Assembly (NCBI GenBank): GCA_009774175.1
Contig: VSNG01000009.1
Span: 44,654-108,653 of the forward strand
Direction of reading: 5' to 3'
Origin: Lachnospiraceae bacterium
Lineage (GTDB): Bacteria; Bacillota; Clostridia; Lachnospirales; Lachnospiraceae
DNA: 64,000 nucleotides
The position numbers and the translations under genes were made by a program. Below, piece after piece: positions 1 through 8,280 of the stretch. Each line of letters begins with the position of its first letter. Position 1 is the first letter of the stretch. Under the pieces are notes generated by a model. The model was not told where the DNA came from. It was given only the letters and a program-made list of their open reading frames with translations, and did no database searches.

Positions 1-999
1 AAACACAGGATGGGCCGAGCCTGTATACTGGACGGTATAATCCCTGATCGTGACAAGGATATCCCTGTGGTGGGAGAGGGGTGTAAGCTTTAGGTCTGCG
101 GGCTTTTCCAGATCCTGCAAAAGGCCTTCCTTCTCTGCGATTTCCCGGTCGATTCTCTTTGCCATCTGCGTGACGCGGCTTTGCATTTTTTTAGTCTTTG
201 CGCCGATGTAGGCTCTTGTGGCAATACTGCGGTCATGCTCTTTTACGGGGTTAAAGCCAATTTTTGTGCTTTCATTTTTGTCGGCCCAGTCAGCGGTGCG
301 TTTTGCCGCCTTTTTCAGCTTCTGTATTTCTTTCAGATGTTTTTCGTTCTCTGCCAGATCAAACTGATCCTTTTTTCGTTTATTTTCCCACCAGCTTGAA
401 AAATTGCCGCTTTGCACTTCGATGGTCTGCCTGTTCAGCACCAGCACATGATTGACGCAGGCGTCTAACAGATCTCTGTCGTGAGAAACCAGAATAAATC
501 CCTTTTTGGAAGAAAGATAGGATTTAACGGTTTCTCTGGCCTCAAAGTCCAGATGGTTTGTGGGTTCGTCAACAAGCAGAAAATCATTCTCTCCGGAAAA
601 CAGAAGAGCCAGTAAAAGTCTGGTCTGTTCTCCGAAGCTTAGGGTTTCAAAAGGGCGGTAAAGCAGTTCGGCGCTTTCGCCCAGCTGGGAAAGCTCGCAG
701 ATTACCCGCCATTCCTCGCAGTTTCCTTTCAGTTCGCCGATAAAGGCGGCGGCAGGGAGCTGCTTTTGCGTTTCCGTGACAGGATAGGGAAAATAGTCAA
801 AGGCGGTGTCGGCGGCAATAGAGCCCTGATAGGAATATTTTCCCAGCAGCAGATTCAGGAAAGTGGTTTTCCCTTTGCCGTTTCGCCCGATGAATCCAAG
901 TTTCCAGTCGGTATCAATGGAAAAAGACACGTTCTCAAAGACGGCGTCAAAGCTACCATCGTAGGAGAAGGTCAGATCGGTTACATTTATGCGTGACAT
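1..999 (-). CDS. Lsa-type ABC-F ribosomal protection protein (C-terminal part beyond the left edge)
   Basis: The first 333 codons of an antibiotic-resistance ABC-F ATPase are present and the rest lies off the window. These proteins bind the ribosomal E site and displace lincosamides, pleuromutilins and streptogramin A; they are cytosolic and lack membrane domains. The first ATPase domain is complete, with Walker A GRNGKGKTT at residues 38-46, signature LSFGEQTR at 120-127, and Walker B with the ABC-F hallmark FLLVDEPTNHLD at 140-151, followed by the H-loop VSH. The charged interdomain linker begins near residue 190. N-terminal wording (SRINVTDLTFSYD, WKLGFIGRNGKGKTT) resembles the Lsa/Vga group more than housekeeping EttA-like proteins. 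The start follows GGGAGG at a spacing of about 7. The upstream leader looks regulatory. Resistance itself is inferred. Confidence 0.85.
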   Translation of the reverse strand, partial: MSRINVTDLTFSYDGSFDAVFENVSFSIDTDWKLGFIGRNGKGKTTFLNLLLGKYSYQGSIAADTAFDYFPYPVTETQKQLPAAAFIGELKGNCEEWRVICELSQLGESAELLYRPFETLSFGEQTRLLLALLFSGENDFLLVDEPTNHLDFEARETVKSYLSSKKGFILVSHDRDLLDACVNHVLVLNRQTIEVQSGNFSSWWENKRKKDQFDLAENEKHLKEIQKLKKAAKRTADWADKNESTKIGFNPVKEHDRSIATRAYIGAKTKKMQSRVTQMAKRIDREIAEKEGLLQDLEKPADLKLTPLSHHRDILVTIRDYTVQYTGSAHPVF

Positions 1000-1100
1000 A
1001 TACATGCCTCCCTTCTGTGGTTCGCCAAACAGCTCCGTTACATGCTCTAACCTCAAAGGGGCGGTATCGCCGCAGATACGGGACGGCAGAATTTTGCACA

Positions 1101-1228
1101 CAAAAAGAGAGGCTATGAGAACATAATCCACTTTTGGCGACATGAAAACAGTATGGAAATCATTTTCCATACGCTGAAAACCTTCATGCAATCAAAAGCA
1201 GATTATCTCTTCATCTTTTCACCTCTCT
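1101..1228 (-). promoter_or_regulatory. Probable attenuator in the ABC-F leader
   Basis: On the minus strand the leader-peptide ribosome site contains AAAGAGAGG (1221-1229). This is exactly complementary to CCTCTCTTT further downstream (1104-1112), which runs into TTTTTG, like the 3' arm of an intrinsic terminator. Between them lies a perfect hairpin, GTATGGAAA and TTTCCATAC at 1151-1172 with a 4-base loop. A ribosome stalled on the MKR frame would cover the first arm and block the long-range pairing, allowing readthrough. The complementarity is visible; the switching mechanism is inferred from other ABC-F leaders. Confidence 0.5.
1203..1214 (-). CDS. Three-codon leader peptide (MKR) upstream of the ABC-F gene
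   Basis: ATG-AAG-AGA-TAA sits 205 bases upstream of the ABC-F start, behind a very strong ribosome site (AGAGAGGTG, 5 bases from ATG) and about 20 bases after the predicted transcription start. An open frame this short with so good a ribosome site fits the stalling peptides that control many ABC-F and Erm genes. Function is inferred from position and from the pairing described for the leader. Confidence 0.55.
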   Translation of the reverse strand: MKR

Positions 1229-1243
1229 TTGCAAGATAGCGTT

Positions 1244-1272
1244 ATTTTAGCACTGACCGCTTTTTTTGTCAA
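1244..1272 (-). promoter_or_regulatory. Sigma-A promoter of the ABC-F leader
   Basis: On the minus strand there is a perfect -35 TTGACA (1267-1272), a 17-base spacer and a -10 TAAAAT (1244-1249). Transcription would start near 1237, just ahead of the leader peptide. Confidence 0.75.
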
Positions 1273-1505
1273 ACGCTAAATTGGCAGTCGTTTGATTTTG
1301 ATTGATTTGTCTTTTCTATTAAGCCCAAAGTTCCAGACAAGGGGGATCGGAAATGAAGCTTTGTCCTGCTCTTTACGATTACCGGCATCAGGAATGGGAA
1401 GGCGGAAGAATCGTTTTTTGTCGCAGGATGGGCTTGCGTTTCAAACCAGGGAATAGTATAGTATATAGTAATTAGAAGATGCGAAAATGCGTGAGGAGAG
1501 ACGGT

Positions 1506-1835
1506 ATGATTTTGAATTTTAATGAGATCGAGGAACAGGTAATTCCCAACTTTAAAGGCGGAGAGAAGCAGTTTCGGACCCGTATGTATACGGATGCGTC
1601 CTGTAAAATCATGCGGGGATCGCTGGAGCCGGGGGCAGCCATCGGCGTACATACGCATGAGACGAACAGCGAGATTATTTTTATGGTAAAGGGGACGGGC
1701 ATGGTGCTTTATGACGACGGCATGGAAGCGCTGCCTGCGGGAAGCTGTCATTACTGCCCGAAGGGCCACAGCCACAGCCTGCGCAACGAGAGCGATGAGA
1801 CAATTACTTTTTATGCGGTCGTGCCGGAACAATAG
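1506..1835 (+). CDS. Small cupin-domain protein
   Basis: A 109-residue single-domain cupin. The first cupin motif is seen as GVHTHETNSEIIFMVKGTG and the second as PKGHSHSLRNESDE, giving the usual His/His/Glu plus His metal set of a small beta barrel. Such stand-alone cupins are often sugar- or metabolite-binding enzymes of unknown substrate. The start at 1506 is chosen over the ATG at 1479 because GAGGAG lies about 6 bases before it and MILNFNEIEE matches typical starts. It is followed 21 bases later by a MATE transporter on the same strand. A distinct paralogue lies at 62510 and a broken one near 35.7 kb. The reaction cannot be named. Confidence 0.8.
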   Translation: MILNFNEIEEQVIPNFKGGEKQFRTRMYTDASCKIMRGSLEPGAAIGVHTHETNSEIIFMVKGTGMVLYDDGMEALPAGSCHYCPKGHSHSLRNESDETITFYAVVPEQ

Positions 1836-1856
1836 AAATAGAAGGAAATACGGCGG

Positions 1857-3221
1857 ATGAAAACCATGACAGAGAAAAAATTTGAGGTGGATCTGCTTCG
1901 CGGGCCGATTTTAAAGGCTATGCTTGTCTTTGCGGTTCCGCTTTTCTTTTCCGGGGTGTTTCAGCAGCTTTATAATACCATGGATACCGTGATTATCGGC
2001 CATACGCTGGGAGACCAGGCGCTGGCGGCCATGGGCGCGGCGGGAGCGGTATATGATCTTCTGGTAGGGTTTGCGCTGGGGATCGGTAACGGGCTTGCCA
2101 TTGTGACGGCAAGAAGCTTCGGCAGCGGCGACGGAGACCACTTAAAAAAATCAGTGGCGGTCTCTGTTGTGATCGGCGTTTGCATTACGGTGGTGATCAC
2201 GCTGGGAGGCGCCCTTATCCTTCGTCCTTTTCTGGAGCTGCTACATACGCCTGTACAAATTATGGAACAGGCTTATGCCTACATTTCCACCATTACCGTG
2301 TTTATTGGCGTCATGTTTGCCTATAATCTGTGCGCAGGCCTTTTGCGCGCTATCGGAAACAGCGTGATGCCGCTTGTTTTTTTGATACTATCTTCCCTGC
2401 TAAATATCGTGCTGGATTTTTTCTTTATCACGAAGCTTTCCATGGGCGTGCAGGGCGCGGCGGTGGCCACGGTGATTGCTCAGGGTGTATCTGTGCTTGC
2501 CTGTCTGGTTTATATTGGAAAAAAGGCGGACATACTGATTCCCAAAAGGACGCATTTTATATGGGACAGGGAGCTGTATCAGGAGATGCTGGCACAGGGC
2601 TTTTCCATGGCGGTTATGAGCAGTATTGTCCATGCCGGATCGGCGGTTTTACAGTCTGGCATTAACAGTCTGGGCTATCTGGTGATTGCCGGGCATGTGG
2701 CGGCCAGAAAGCTCTTTATGTTTTTGATGATGCCTTATATGGCGGTCAGCCAGACTGTCAGTACCTTTGTGGCGCAAAACTACGGCGCGGGGCAGATGGG
2801 GCGTATCCGCAGGGCGGTCAGGTATTCCTATCTGTGCGGGGCCGTACTGACGGCGCTGATCTCGCTTGTTACGATTCCCCTTGCGCCGGTGATGGTGCGG
2901 CTGCTGTCCGGGTCTTCGGAGGCTGTGGTGATAGAAAACGGCGCGCTGTATTTGCAGGTGGTTGCGCCATGTCTGATGATTCTGGCGCTGCTAAATCCCA
3001 CCCGGTTTGCCCTGCAGAGCATCGGCAACAAGATCCTGCCCGTTATTTCCAGCGTAATAGAACTGATCGGGAAATATCTGTTTGTGGCTTTTCTGATACC
3101 GAATTTTCAATATATGGCGGTAATCTTCTGCGAGCCGGTGATCTGGGCTTTTATGGATCTGGAACTTTTGTGGGCGTTTTGGGCAAATCCGAAGGTGCGT
3201 GCGGGAAAGAGTGAAGAGTGA
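1857..3221 (+). CDS. MATE family multidrug/sodium efflux transporter
   Basis: A 454-residue integral membrane protein of MATE length with about 12 hydrophobic segments in two six-helix halves. The N-terminal half contains the family-typical FQQLYNTMDTVIIGH and ALAAMGAAG, and the central part NSLGYLVIAGHVAARK. MATE proteins expel organic cations or drugs in exchange for Na+ or H+. It belongs to a tight rightward run: 21 bases after the cupin and one base before the aminopeptidase P start, so the genes probably share a transcript. Substrate is not predictable. A second MATE gene lies at 24183-25520. Confidence 0.9.
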   Translation: MKTMTEKKFEVDLLRGPILKAMLVFAVPLFFSGVFQQLYNTMDTVIIGHTLGDQALAAMGAAGAVYDLLVGFALGIGNGLAIVTARSFGSGDGDHLKKSVAVSVVIGVCITVVITLGGALILRPFLELLHTPVQIMEQAYAYISTITVFIGVMFAYNLCAGLLRAIGNSVMPLVFLILSSLLNIVLDFFFITKLSMGVQGAAVATVIAQGVSVLACLVYIGKKADILIPKRTHFIWDRELYQEMLAQGFSMAVMSSIVHAGSAVLQSGINSLGYLVIAGHVAARKLFMFLMMPYMAVSQTVSTFVAQNYGAGQMGRIRRAVRYSYLCGAVLTALISLVTIPLAPVMVRLLSGSSEAVVIENGALYLQVVAPCLMILALLNPTRFALQSIGNKILPVISSVIELIGKYLFVAFLIPNFQYMAVIFCEPVIWAFMDLELLWAFWANPKVRAGKSEE

Positions 3222-3222
3222 T

Positions 3223-5031
3223 ATGGAGAAAGAGAAAACTGTTACACAGAGACTGGAGGCGCTTAGGGGAGAGATGCGCCGCCGTAATATTGCGGCTTAT
3301 ATCGTTCCTACGGAGGACTTTCACAGCTCCGAGTATGTGGGAGAGTATTTCAAGGCAAGGGAATATCTTTCCGGCTTTACGGGATCTGCGGGCACGCTTC
3401 TGGTGGAAGGGGACGGGGCGGCCCTGTGGACGGACGGCCGATATTTTCTACAGGCCAGGGAGCAGCTTAAGGGCAGCGGCATTACCCTGATGAAAAGCGG
3501 GCAGCCGGATGTGCCGACATTGCCGGATTATCTGGCAGAAAAGCTTGGCGAGGGAGAGGTGATCGGTTTCGACGGACGCTGCGTGACAGGCGCCTTTGTG
3601 AAACGGTTACAGGATAAAACGAGGCACAAGCAGATTACCTTTTACGGTGGGGAAGATCTGGCGGGGCTGGTGTGGCCGGAAAGGCCGTCCCTTCCGGCAC
3701 GGCCGGTTTGGGAGCTCTCCGTCGAATACGCAGGACTTACCAGAGAGGAAAAGCTTGCGAAAGTGCGGGAACAACTGGAGAAAAAGGGGGCGGACGCCTT
3801 TTTGACGACGGCTCTTGACGAAATTGCATGGCTTCTCAATCTGCGGGGAGACGACGTGAAGAATACCCCGGTTTTTCTTTCCTATTTGCTGCTCTCCCAA
3901 AACAGCGCGGCGCTGTGCGCGCAGGGAAGCGCTGTTTCAGAGGACATTCGGTTAAAGCTGGAACAGGCCGGAGTAATCCTGTATCCCTATGAGGATATAG
4001 AGGAGCGGCTTGCCTTACTGCCTGCGAAAACCAGACTACTTGCGGACCACAGGAGAGTCAGTTACAGGCTGTTACAGGCTATTCCCGAGGGCGTGGAGCG
4101 GTTAAGCGAAGAAAGTCCGATTGAAAGATTAAAGGCGGTTAAAACGCCGCAGGAGAGGGCGGGAATCCAGTCGGCTCATGTGAAGGACGGAGTGGCGGTA
4201 ACAAGGTTTATGCACTGGCTGAAAACCCATGTGGGAAAAGAAACGATTACGGAAATGAGCGCGGCCCAAAAGTTGGAGGAGTTTCGGGCGGAAATGGAAG
4301 GATATCTGGGGCCAAGCTTTGATCCGATTGTGGCGTATGGCCCCCACGGGGCTGTTGTGCACTATGAGGCCACGCCGGAGACGGATGCGGTTATGCGAGC
4401 CGAGGGGCTTTGTCTGGCGGACACGGGCGGCCATTACAAAGAAGGCACCACGGACGTTACCAGAACCATTGCCCTTGGCAGGGTCACGGAGGAGGAGAAA
4501 AGGGCTTATACACTGGTGTTAAAAGGGCATCTGCGGCTGGGAGCCGCGAGATTCCCGGAAGGCGTCTGCGGACAGAATCTGGATGTGCTGGCCAGAGAGC
4601 CCCTTTGGCAGGAGGGATTGGATTACAACCACGGTACGGGTCATGGCGTTGGCTGTCTGTTAAGCGTTCATGAGGGACCCCAGAGCTTCCGCTGGCGGAT
4701 TACAAAGGACGCTTCCTGCGTGCCTCTGGAGGAGGGAATGATTCTTTCCAATGAACCGGGATTCTATCTGGACGGGCAGTTCGGCGTCCGGCATGAAAAT
4801 CTGGAGCTTGTCAGAAAGGGAGAACAGACGGCGTGGGGTCAGTTTCTGTATCTGGAACCGCTTACCATGGCGCCCTTTGACCGGGATGCCATCGAAACGG
4901 CCCTGCTTACGGAGGAGGAGCGGAAATGGCTGAACGATTATCACCGGGAAGTTTATCGGACGCTGGCTCCTCATTTGGCGCAGGAAGAGCAAAACTGGCT
5001 GCGGGAGGCCACGGCGGCGGAAAAAGTATGA
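3223..5031 (+). CDS. Xaa-Pro aminopeptidase (M24B, aminopeptidase P family)
   Basis: A 602-residue cytosolic metallopeptidase that removes N-terminal residues preceding proline. Two creatinase-like N-terminal domains (about residues 10-300) precede the pita-bread catalytic domain, the three-domain eukaryote-like form. All five metal ligands are visible: Asp400 (LADTGG), Asp411 (TTDVTRT), His474 (GTGHGVG), Glu511 (SNEPGFY) and Glu525 (RHENLEL). The start at 3223 is used rather than the upstream in-frame ATG at 3199, which lies inside the MATE gene. The aldolase gene follows after 16 bases. A role in peptide utilisation is inferred. Confidence 0.9.
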   Translation: MEKEKTVTQRLEALRGEMRRRNIAAYIVPTEDFHSSEYVGEYFKAREYLSGFTGSAGTLLVEGDGAALWTDGRYFLQAREQLKGSGITLMKSGQPDVPTLPDYLAEKLGEGEVIGFDGRCVTGAFVKRLQDKTRHKQITFYGGEDLAGLVWPERPSLPARPVWELSVEYAGLTREEKLAKVREQLEKKGADAFLTTALDEIAWLLNLRGDDVKNTPVFLSYLLLSQNSAALCAQGSAVSEDIRLKLEQAGVILYPYEDIEERLALLPAKTRLLADHRRVSYRLLQAIPEGVERLSEESPIERLKAVKTPQERAGIQSAHVKDGVAVTRFMHWLKTHVGKETITEMSAAQKLEEFRAEMEGYLGPSFDPIVAYGPHGAVVHYEATPETDAVMRAEGLCLADTGGHYKEGTTDVTRTIALGRVTEEEKRAYTLVLKGHLRLGAARFPEGVCGQNLDVLAREPLWQEGLDYNHGTGHGVGCLLSVHEGPQSFRWRITKDASCVPLEEGMILSNEPGFYLDGQFGVRHENLELVRKGEQTAWGQFLYLEPLTMAPFDRDAIETALLTEEERKWLNDYHREVYRTLAPHLAQEEQNWLREATAAEKV

Positions 5032-5047
5032 TATGAGGGAGGAACAT

Positions 5048-5686
5048 ATGCAGGAGGAACAGGCGATTCGGGAAGAAATCTGCGAGATCGGCAGACGGAT
5101 GTACGGGCGGCGCATGGTGGCGGCCAATGACGGAAATATTTCCGTGAGACTTTCGGACGGTACGATTGTATGTACGCCAACAGGGGTTTCCAAAGGCTTT
5201 ATGAAGCCGGAGCAGCTTTGCAAAACCGATATTTCAGGCAACGTGCTGGAGGCGGCAGCCGGCTTTGGGCCGTCTTCCGAAGTGAAGATGCACCTTCGGG
5301 TATATCAGAAACGCCCCGATATCTTTGCGGTGGTGCATGCCCATCCGATTTTTGCCACCAGCTTTGCGGTGATGGGCAGGGCATTGGAAATACCCATTAT
5401 GCCGGAGGTGATCGTGAATTTTGGGAAAGTGCCGCTGGCGGCCTACGGCACGCCTTCCACGGCGGAGATTCCGGACGCTGTCGAACCGTTCTTAAAAGAC
5501 TATCAGGCGATTCTTCTGGAACACCACGGCGCCCTCACCTGGGCGGGGGATTTGCTTTCGGCTTATATGAAAATGGAATCTGTAGAGTTCTATGCGGAGC
5601 TTCTGTACCGAACGACGCAGCTTGGTGGGCCAAGAGAGCTTACTAGAGAACAGCTTGAAAGACTGTACCAGGTGATTGGAATGTGA
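5048..5686 (+). CDS. Class II aldolase/adducin family protein
   Basis: A 212-residue zinc aldolase of the fuculose-phosphate/ribulose-phosphate type, which cleaves or epimerises phosphorylated ketoses. Zinc-binding histidines appear at H97 and H99 (VVHAHPIF) and in EHHGALTW at H159-H160; the early NDGNISVR and TPTGVSKG segments match the phosphate-binding region. The start is placed at 5048 because GGGAGG ends 5 bases before it; an ATG at 5033 has no ribosome site. It follows aminopeptidase P closely. It could supply the aldolase step missing from the isomerase-kinase sugar cluster at 17.9-21.9 kb, but that link is inference. Confidence 0.85.
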   Translation: MQEEQAIREEICEIGRRMYGRRMVAANDGNISVRLSDGTIVCTPTGVSKGFMKPEQLCKTDISGNVLEAAAGFGPSSEVKMHLRVYQKRPDIFAVVHAHPIFATSFAVMGRALEIPIMPEVIVNFGKVPLAAYGTPSTAEIPDAVEPFLKDYQAILLEHHGALTWAGDLLSAYMKMESVEFYAELLYRTTQLGGPRELTREQLERLYQVIGM

Positions 5687-5734
5687 AAGCGGTAATGAAA
5701 ATAGCCCTGAGATCATAATGAAAAGGACACTGAA

Positions 5735-5775
5735 AAAGACAGTGGGAAAGCGGTTATGCACGTCTCACTGTCTTT
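5735..5775. terminator. Bidirectional terminator between convergent genes
   Basis: Perfect 10-base arms AAAGACAGTG (5735-5744) and CACTGTCTTT (5766-5775) with a 21-base loop. Read on the minus strand the stem runs into TTTTTC. It separates the rightward aldolase gene from the leftward lipoprotein gene. A second small hairpin (TGATTTC/GAAATCA) lies at about 5823-5839. Confidence 0.6.
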
Positions 5776-5842
5776 CGTATGTTTGTGTTATATTTATAGC
5801 CGCGAAGCGATATTCGTCAGGCTGATTTCGAAGAAATCAACT

Positions 5843-6595
5843 TTATTTCACAGTCACGGAGGTAATATGCGGATTTACCCCTTCGTACCAGTACAGGTAT
5901 CCTTCCATATCAACCGTATCGCCCACTTTCAGGTTCTCTACAGCCTTGTAAACGTCGGTACTGCTGTCACACAGATAGGACTCCACGCAGAAGGTATAGG
6001 TCTGTCCGTCCTTGGATACGTTGAAGTACAAATCACTGTTGGAGTCAGCGGAACCGGAGTTGTCGTCATTGTAAACAAAAGCACAGTCGTAGGACTGGCC
6101 GTCCTTTTCATAGGTCTCTACGGTCATGCCTTTGAAGGACACAAACTGGTTCTGATGCTTGATCAGTTCTTCTTCCTTGCCAAGCAGATCGGTTACATCC
6201 GTGGCGGAGGCAGTAAAGCTGCCGTCTTCAATCTCGATGGTTGCGCCCTCCGCAACTTCCACCTCACCGGCCCACTCGGTCTTGTAGCCGGTTACTTTGA
6301 TCTTGGTGCCGGGAGTCAGTTTCGCATAGTCGGTCTCAGAGCAGACTGCGTTGTAAATAAAGTACGCGCCGTCCTGATCCTGGGTGTAGAGAGTCGCTTT
6401 GTCCTCCCACCAGGACTGCTTTGCCTGTACATAGGTCTCGATCACAACTTCGCTGTCAAGAGCGGCATCCATGTACTCTGCATAGGTCATAACGCCCTCT
6501 GACTTCTCATCAGCGCCGGCGTTTCCGCCCTTACCGCAGGCAGCGAGAGACAGCGTAAGAGCCAGTGCCATGGTTAATACGAGTTTCTTTTTCAT
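5843..6595 (-). CDS. Secreted lipoprotein with OB-fold-like repeats, function unknown
   Basis: A 250-residue protein with a lysine-rich signal peptide and lipobox (LSLAACGKGG), so it should be diacylated at the first Cys and anchored outside the membrane. The mature part contains two segments of the form PGTKIKVTGYKTEW and VGDTVDMEGYLYWYEGVNPHI, a pattern seen in OB-fold nucleic-acid or ligand-binding lipoproteins of Clostridia. The start at 6595 is preferred over 6610 because it begins the MKKKLVL signal peptide behind AGGAGG. It lies 74 bases downstream of the sugar-type ABC transporter genes on the same strand and may be co-expressed. No catalytic motif is seen. Confidence 0.7.
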   Translation of the reverse strand: MKKKLVLTMALALTLSLAACGKGGNAGADEKSEGVMTYAEYMDAALDSEVVIETYVQAKQSWWEDKATLYTQDQDGAYFIYNAVCSETDYAKLTPGTKIKVTGYKTEWAGEVEVAEGATIEIEDGSFTASATDVTDLLGKEEELIKHQNQFVSFKGMTVETYEKDGQSYDCAFVYNDDNSGSADSNSDLYFNVSKDGQTYTFCVESYLCDSSTDVYKAVENLKVGDTVDMEGYLYWYEGVNPHITSVTVK

Positions 6596-6669
6596 AAAAA
6601 TCCTCCTCATTGTTACATCGTATGTGTGTTTACGTCTACGCGACGATTATACCACACCGAACGGATAAA

Positions 6670-8280
6670 TCAATGCTTTTTTCTCTTTTTGACAAAATCC
6701 TGCAAAACATAAAGCAGGATCAGACACCATGACAGGGCTAACGCAGAAAGGAGAAGGACGGCGGCGGCAGGCAGGTGTCCCAGCTCCAACTTGCCGCTTG
6801 TAGCGATGTCTTTCTGATCCAGCCGGTAAAGAGAAATGACATCCGCGTAAAGCCGTTCCATGTAGGCTTCGTCTACCGTCTCGCGGCGTCTCACGGAGGT
6901 TGCCACATTTTCAACGAGCTGTCCCGCGGCATTTCGAAGAGAGGCGGAGCCGTTGAATACAGGCGTCACAAAGGTATCTTCGGTGTGGGCAAGAAGCAGC
7001 TTGGAAGCTTCTGTTTTTATGGCATAATGCGTATCGTTGTCTTCCCCGCCACGGGCCAGATAGTCCTGATAGTCGGGAGACGCCTGCGCCTTTAAGGTGA
7101 CGGGCAGATAGCCCTCCGTACGGGCATAGCCTATCTGCACCGGGTCGGTCAAAAGATATTGGGCGAAAAGCCAGGAGGCCAGCACTTCCTGCGGATCGGC
7201 CTTATTGAACACGCAGACGGAGGGACCCTGGGAAATCATTTGCGGATGTGCGGGATCAAACTGCGGCACCATGCGCACCGCCGTTTCAAAATCCACAAAA
7301 GCGTCTTCACTGATATCGGACAGAGGCGCGTCGGCCCCCATCCAGGTAGCGCCCGCCGTAGAATCAATGGCAAAAACACATTGCCCCGCATTGAGGAAGT
7401 TAGCGGGATAGCTGGAAATTTTGAAGGTGGAAAAAGCGCCCGATTCCACATGCGCCGCAACCTCTTTTAAGATCGTCTCCGTAGTTTCGTTAAAAAGCTC
7501 GATATCGCCTGAGGGTGTGGAATAACCGGCGTTTTTCTGCTTTAACATCTGGATCATCATGTTGTCTGTGGACTTGTAGATAAAGGGAATCATCACATTC
7601 TGTCCGTTCAGGGCGAAGGTGCCGTCCTCGTTTTTTTGCGCGGCCGCCTCGGACACTTCCCATACAAAATCCCAGGTCAGGACGTCCGGCAGGGTATAGC
7701 CCAGCTTTTCCACATAGTCTTTGTTGATATAGCAGCATTCTGTGGAGCGCATATAGGGAATGGCATAATGCTGCCCCTCGAGAACGCACTCTGAAAGAAA
7801 CTGGGGAACGATTTCTTCCTGCGAAGGGCCGTCATAGAGGAGCGCGCTTCCGCCAAGGCCATAGGCTTCATCCGCAAAGAGATCATCTAGCGGAACCACG
7901 GTGTTTTTCCCGGTCATGTAGGTGGCAATGTGATCCGGGTAGGTGATGCAGACGTTGGGCGTGGTGCCTGTTGCAATATTGGTAATCACATCGTTATAGA
8001 TTCTGCCGTAGTCGGTGTAGAGCTTCATATTTACTTTAATGTTCGGATAAAGCGACTCAAAATCCTGGATTGCCTTTTTATAAACGGCGGTCTGGTTTTT
8101 GTTGGTGTCGTTTTTTGCCCAGAAGGTGATTTCGTAATTCCGCCCAGTGTCAAATTCTACAGGCACGATAAAATCCGGCAGGGCTTTGGAGCCGTGACAG
8201 CCTGTGAGGGTAAGGAGGCCGGTTCCGATCAAGAAAGCGGACAGGCCCTTTTTCCAGTTTGCTTTTAACCTGATATTCAT
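6670..8280 (-). CDS. Extracellular solute-binding lipoprotein with a C-terminal membrane anchor
   Basis: A 536-residue family 1 (sugar-type) solute-binding protein. The N-terminus has a signal peptide and lipobox LTLTGCHG, and the mature part contains the maltose-binding-like segment YEITFWAKNDTNKNQ. Unusually, the last 36 residues carry a hydrophobic helix of about 22 residues followed by KKRKKH, a stop-transfer signal, so the protein may be fixed to the membrane at both ends. It overlaps the upstream permease gene by 4 bases, so the two are translationally coupled. The substrate is probably a sugar or glycerophosphodiester by family; this is not provable here. Confidence 0.85.
   Translation of the reverse strand: MNIRLKANWKKGLSAFLIGTGLLTLTGCHGSKALPDFIVPVEFDTGRNYEITFWAKNDTNKNQTAVYKKAIQDFESLYPNIKVNMKLYTDYGRIYNDVITNIATGTTPNVCITYPDHIATYMTGKNTVVPLDDLFADEAYGLGGSALLYDGPSQEEIVPQFLSECVLEGQHYAIPYMRSTECCYINKDYVEKLGYTLPDVLTWDFVWEVSEAAAQKNEDGTFALNGQNVMIPFIYKSTDNMMIQMLKQKNAGYSTPSGDIELFNETTETILKEVAAHVESGAFSTFKISSYPANFLNAGQCVFAIDSTAGATWMGADAPLSDISEDAFVDFETAVRMVPQFDPAHPQMISQGPSVCVFNKADPQEVLASWLFAQYLLTDPVQIGYARTEGYLPVTLKAQASPDYQDYLARGGEDNDTHYAIKTEASKLLLAHTEDTFVTPVFNGSASLRNAAGQLVENVATSVRRRETVDEAYMERLYADVISLYRLDQKDIATSGKLELGHLPAAAVLLLSALALSWCLILLYVLQDFVKKRKKH

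Noticed and set aside
5756..6502. A 248-codon rightward open frame
   Set aside because: It lies entirely opposite the lipoprotein gene, whose signal peptide, lipobox and codon pattern are convincing; the rightward frame is an antisense shadow.
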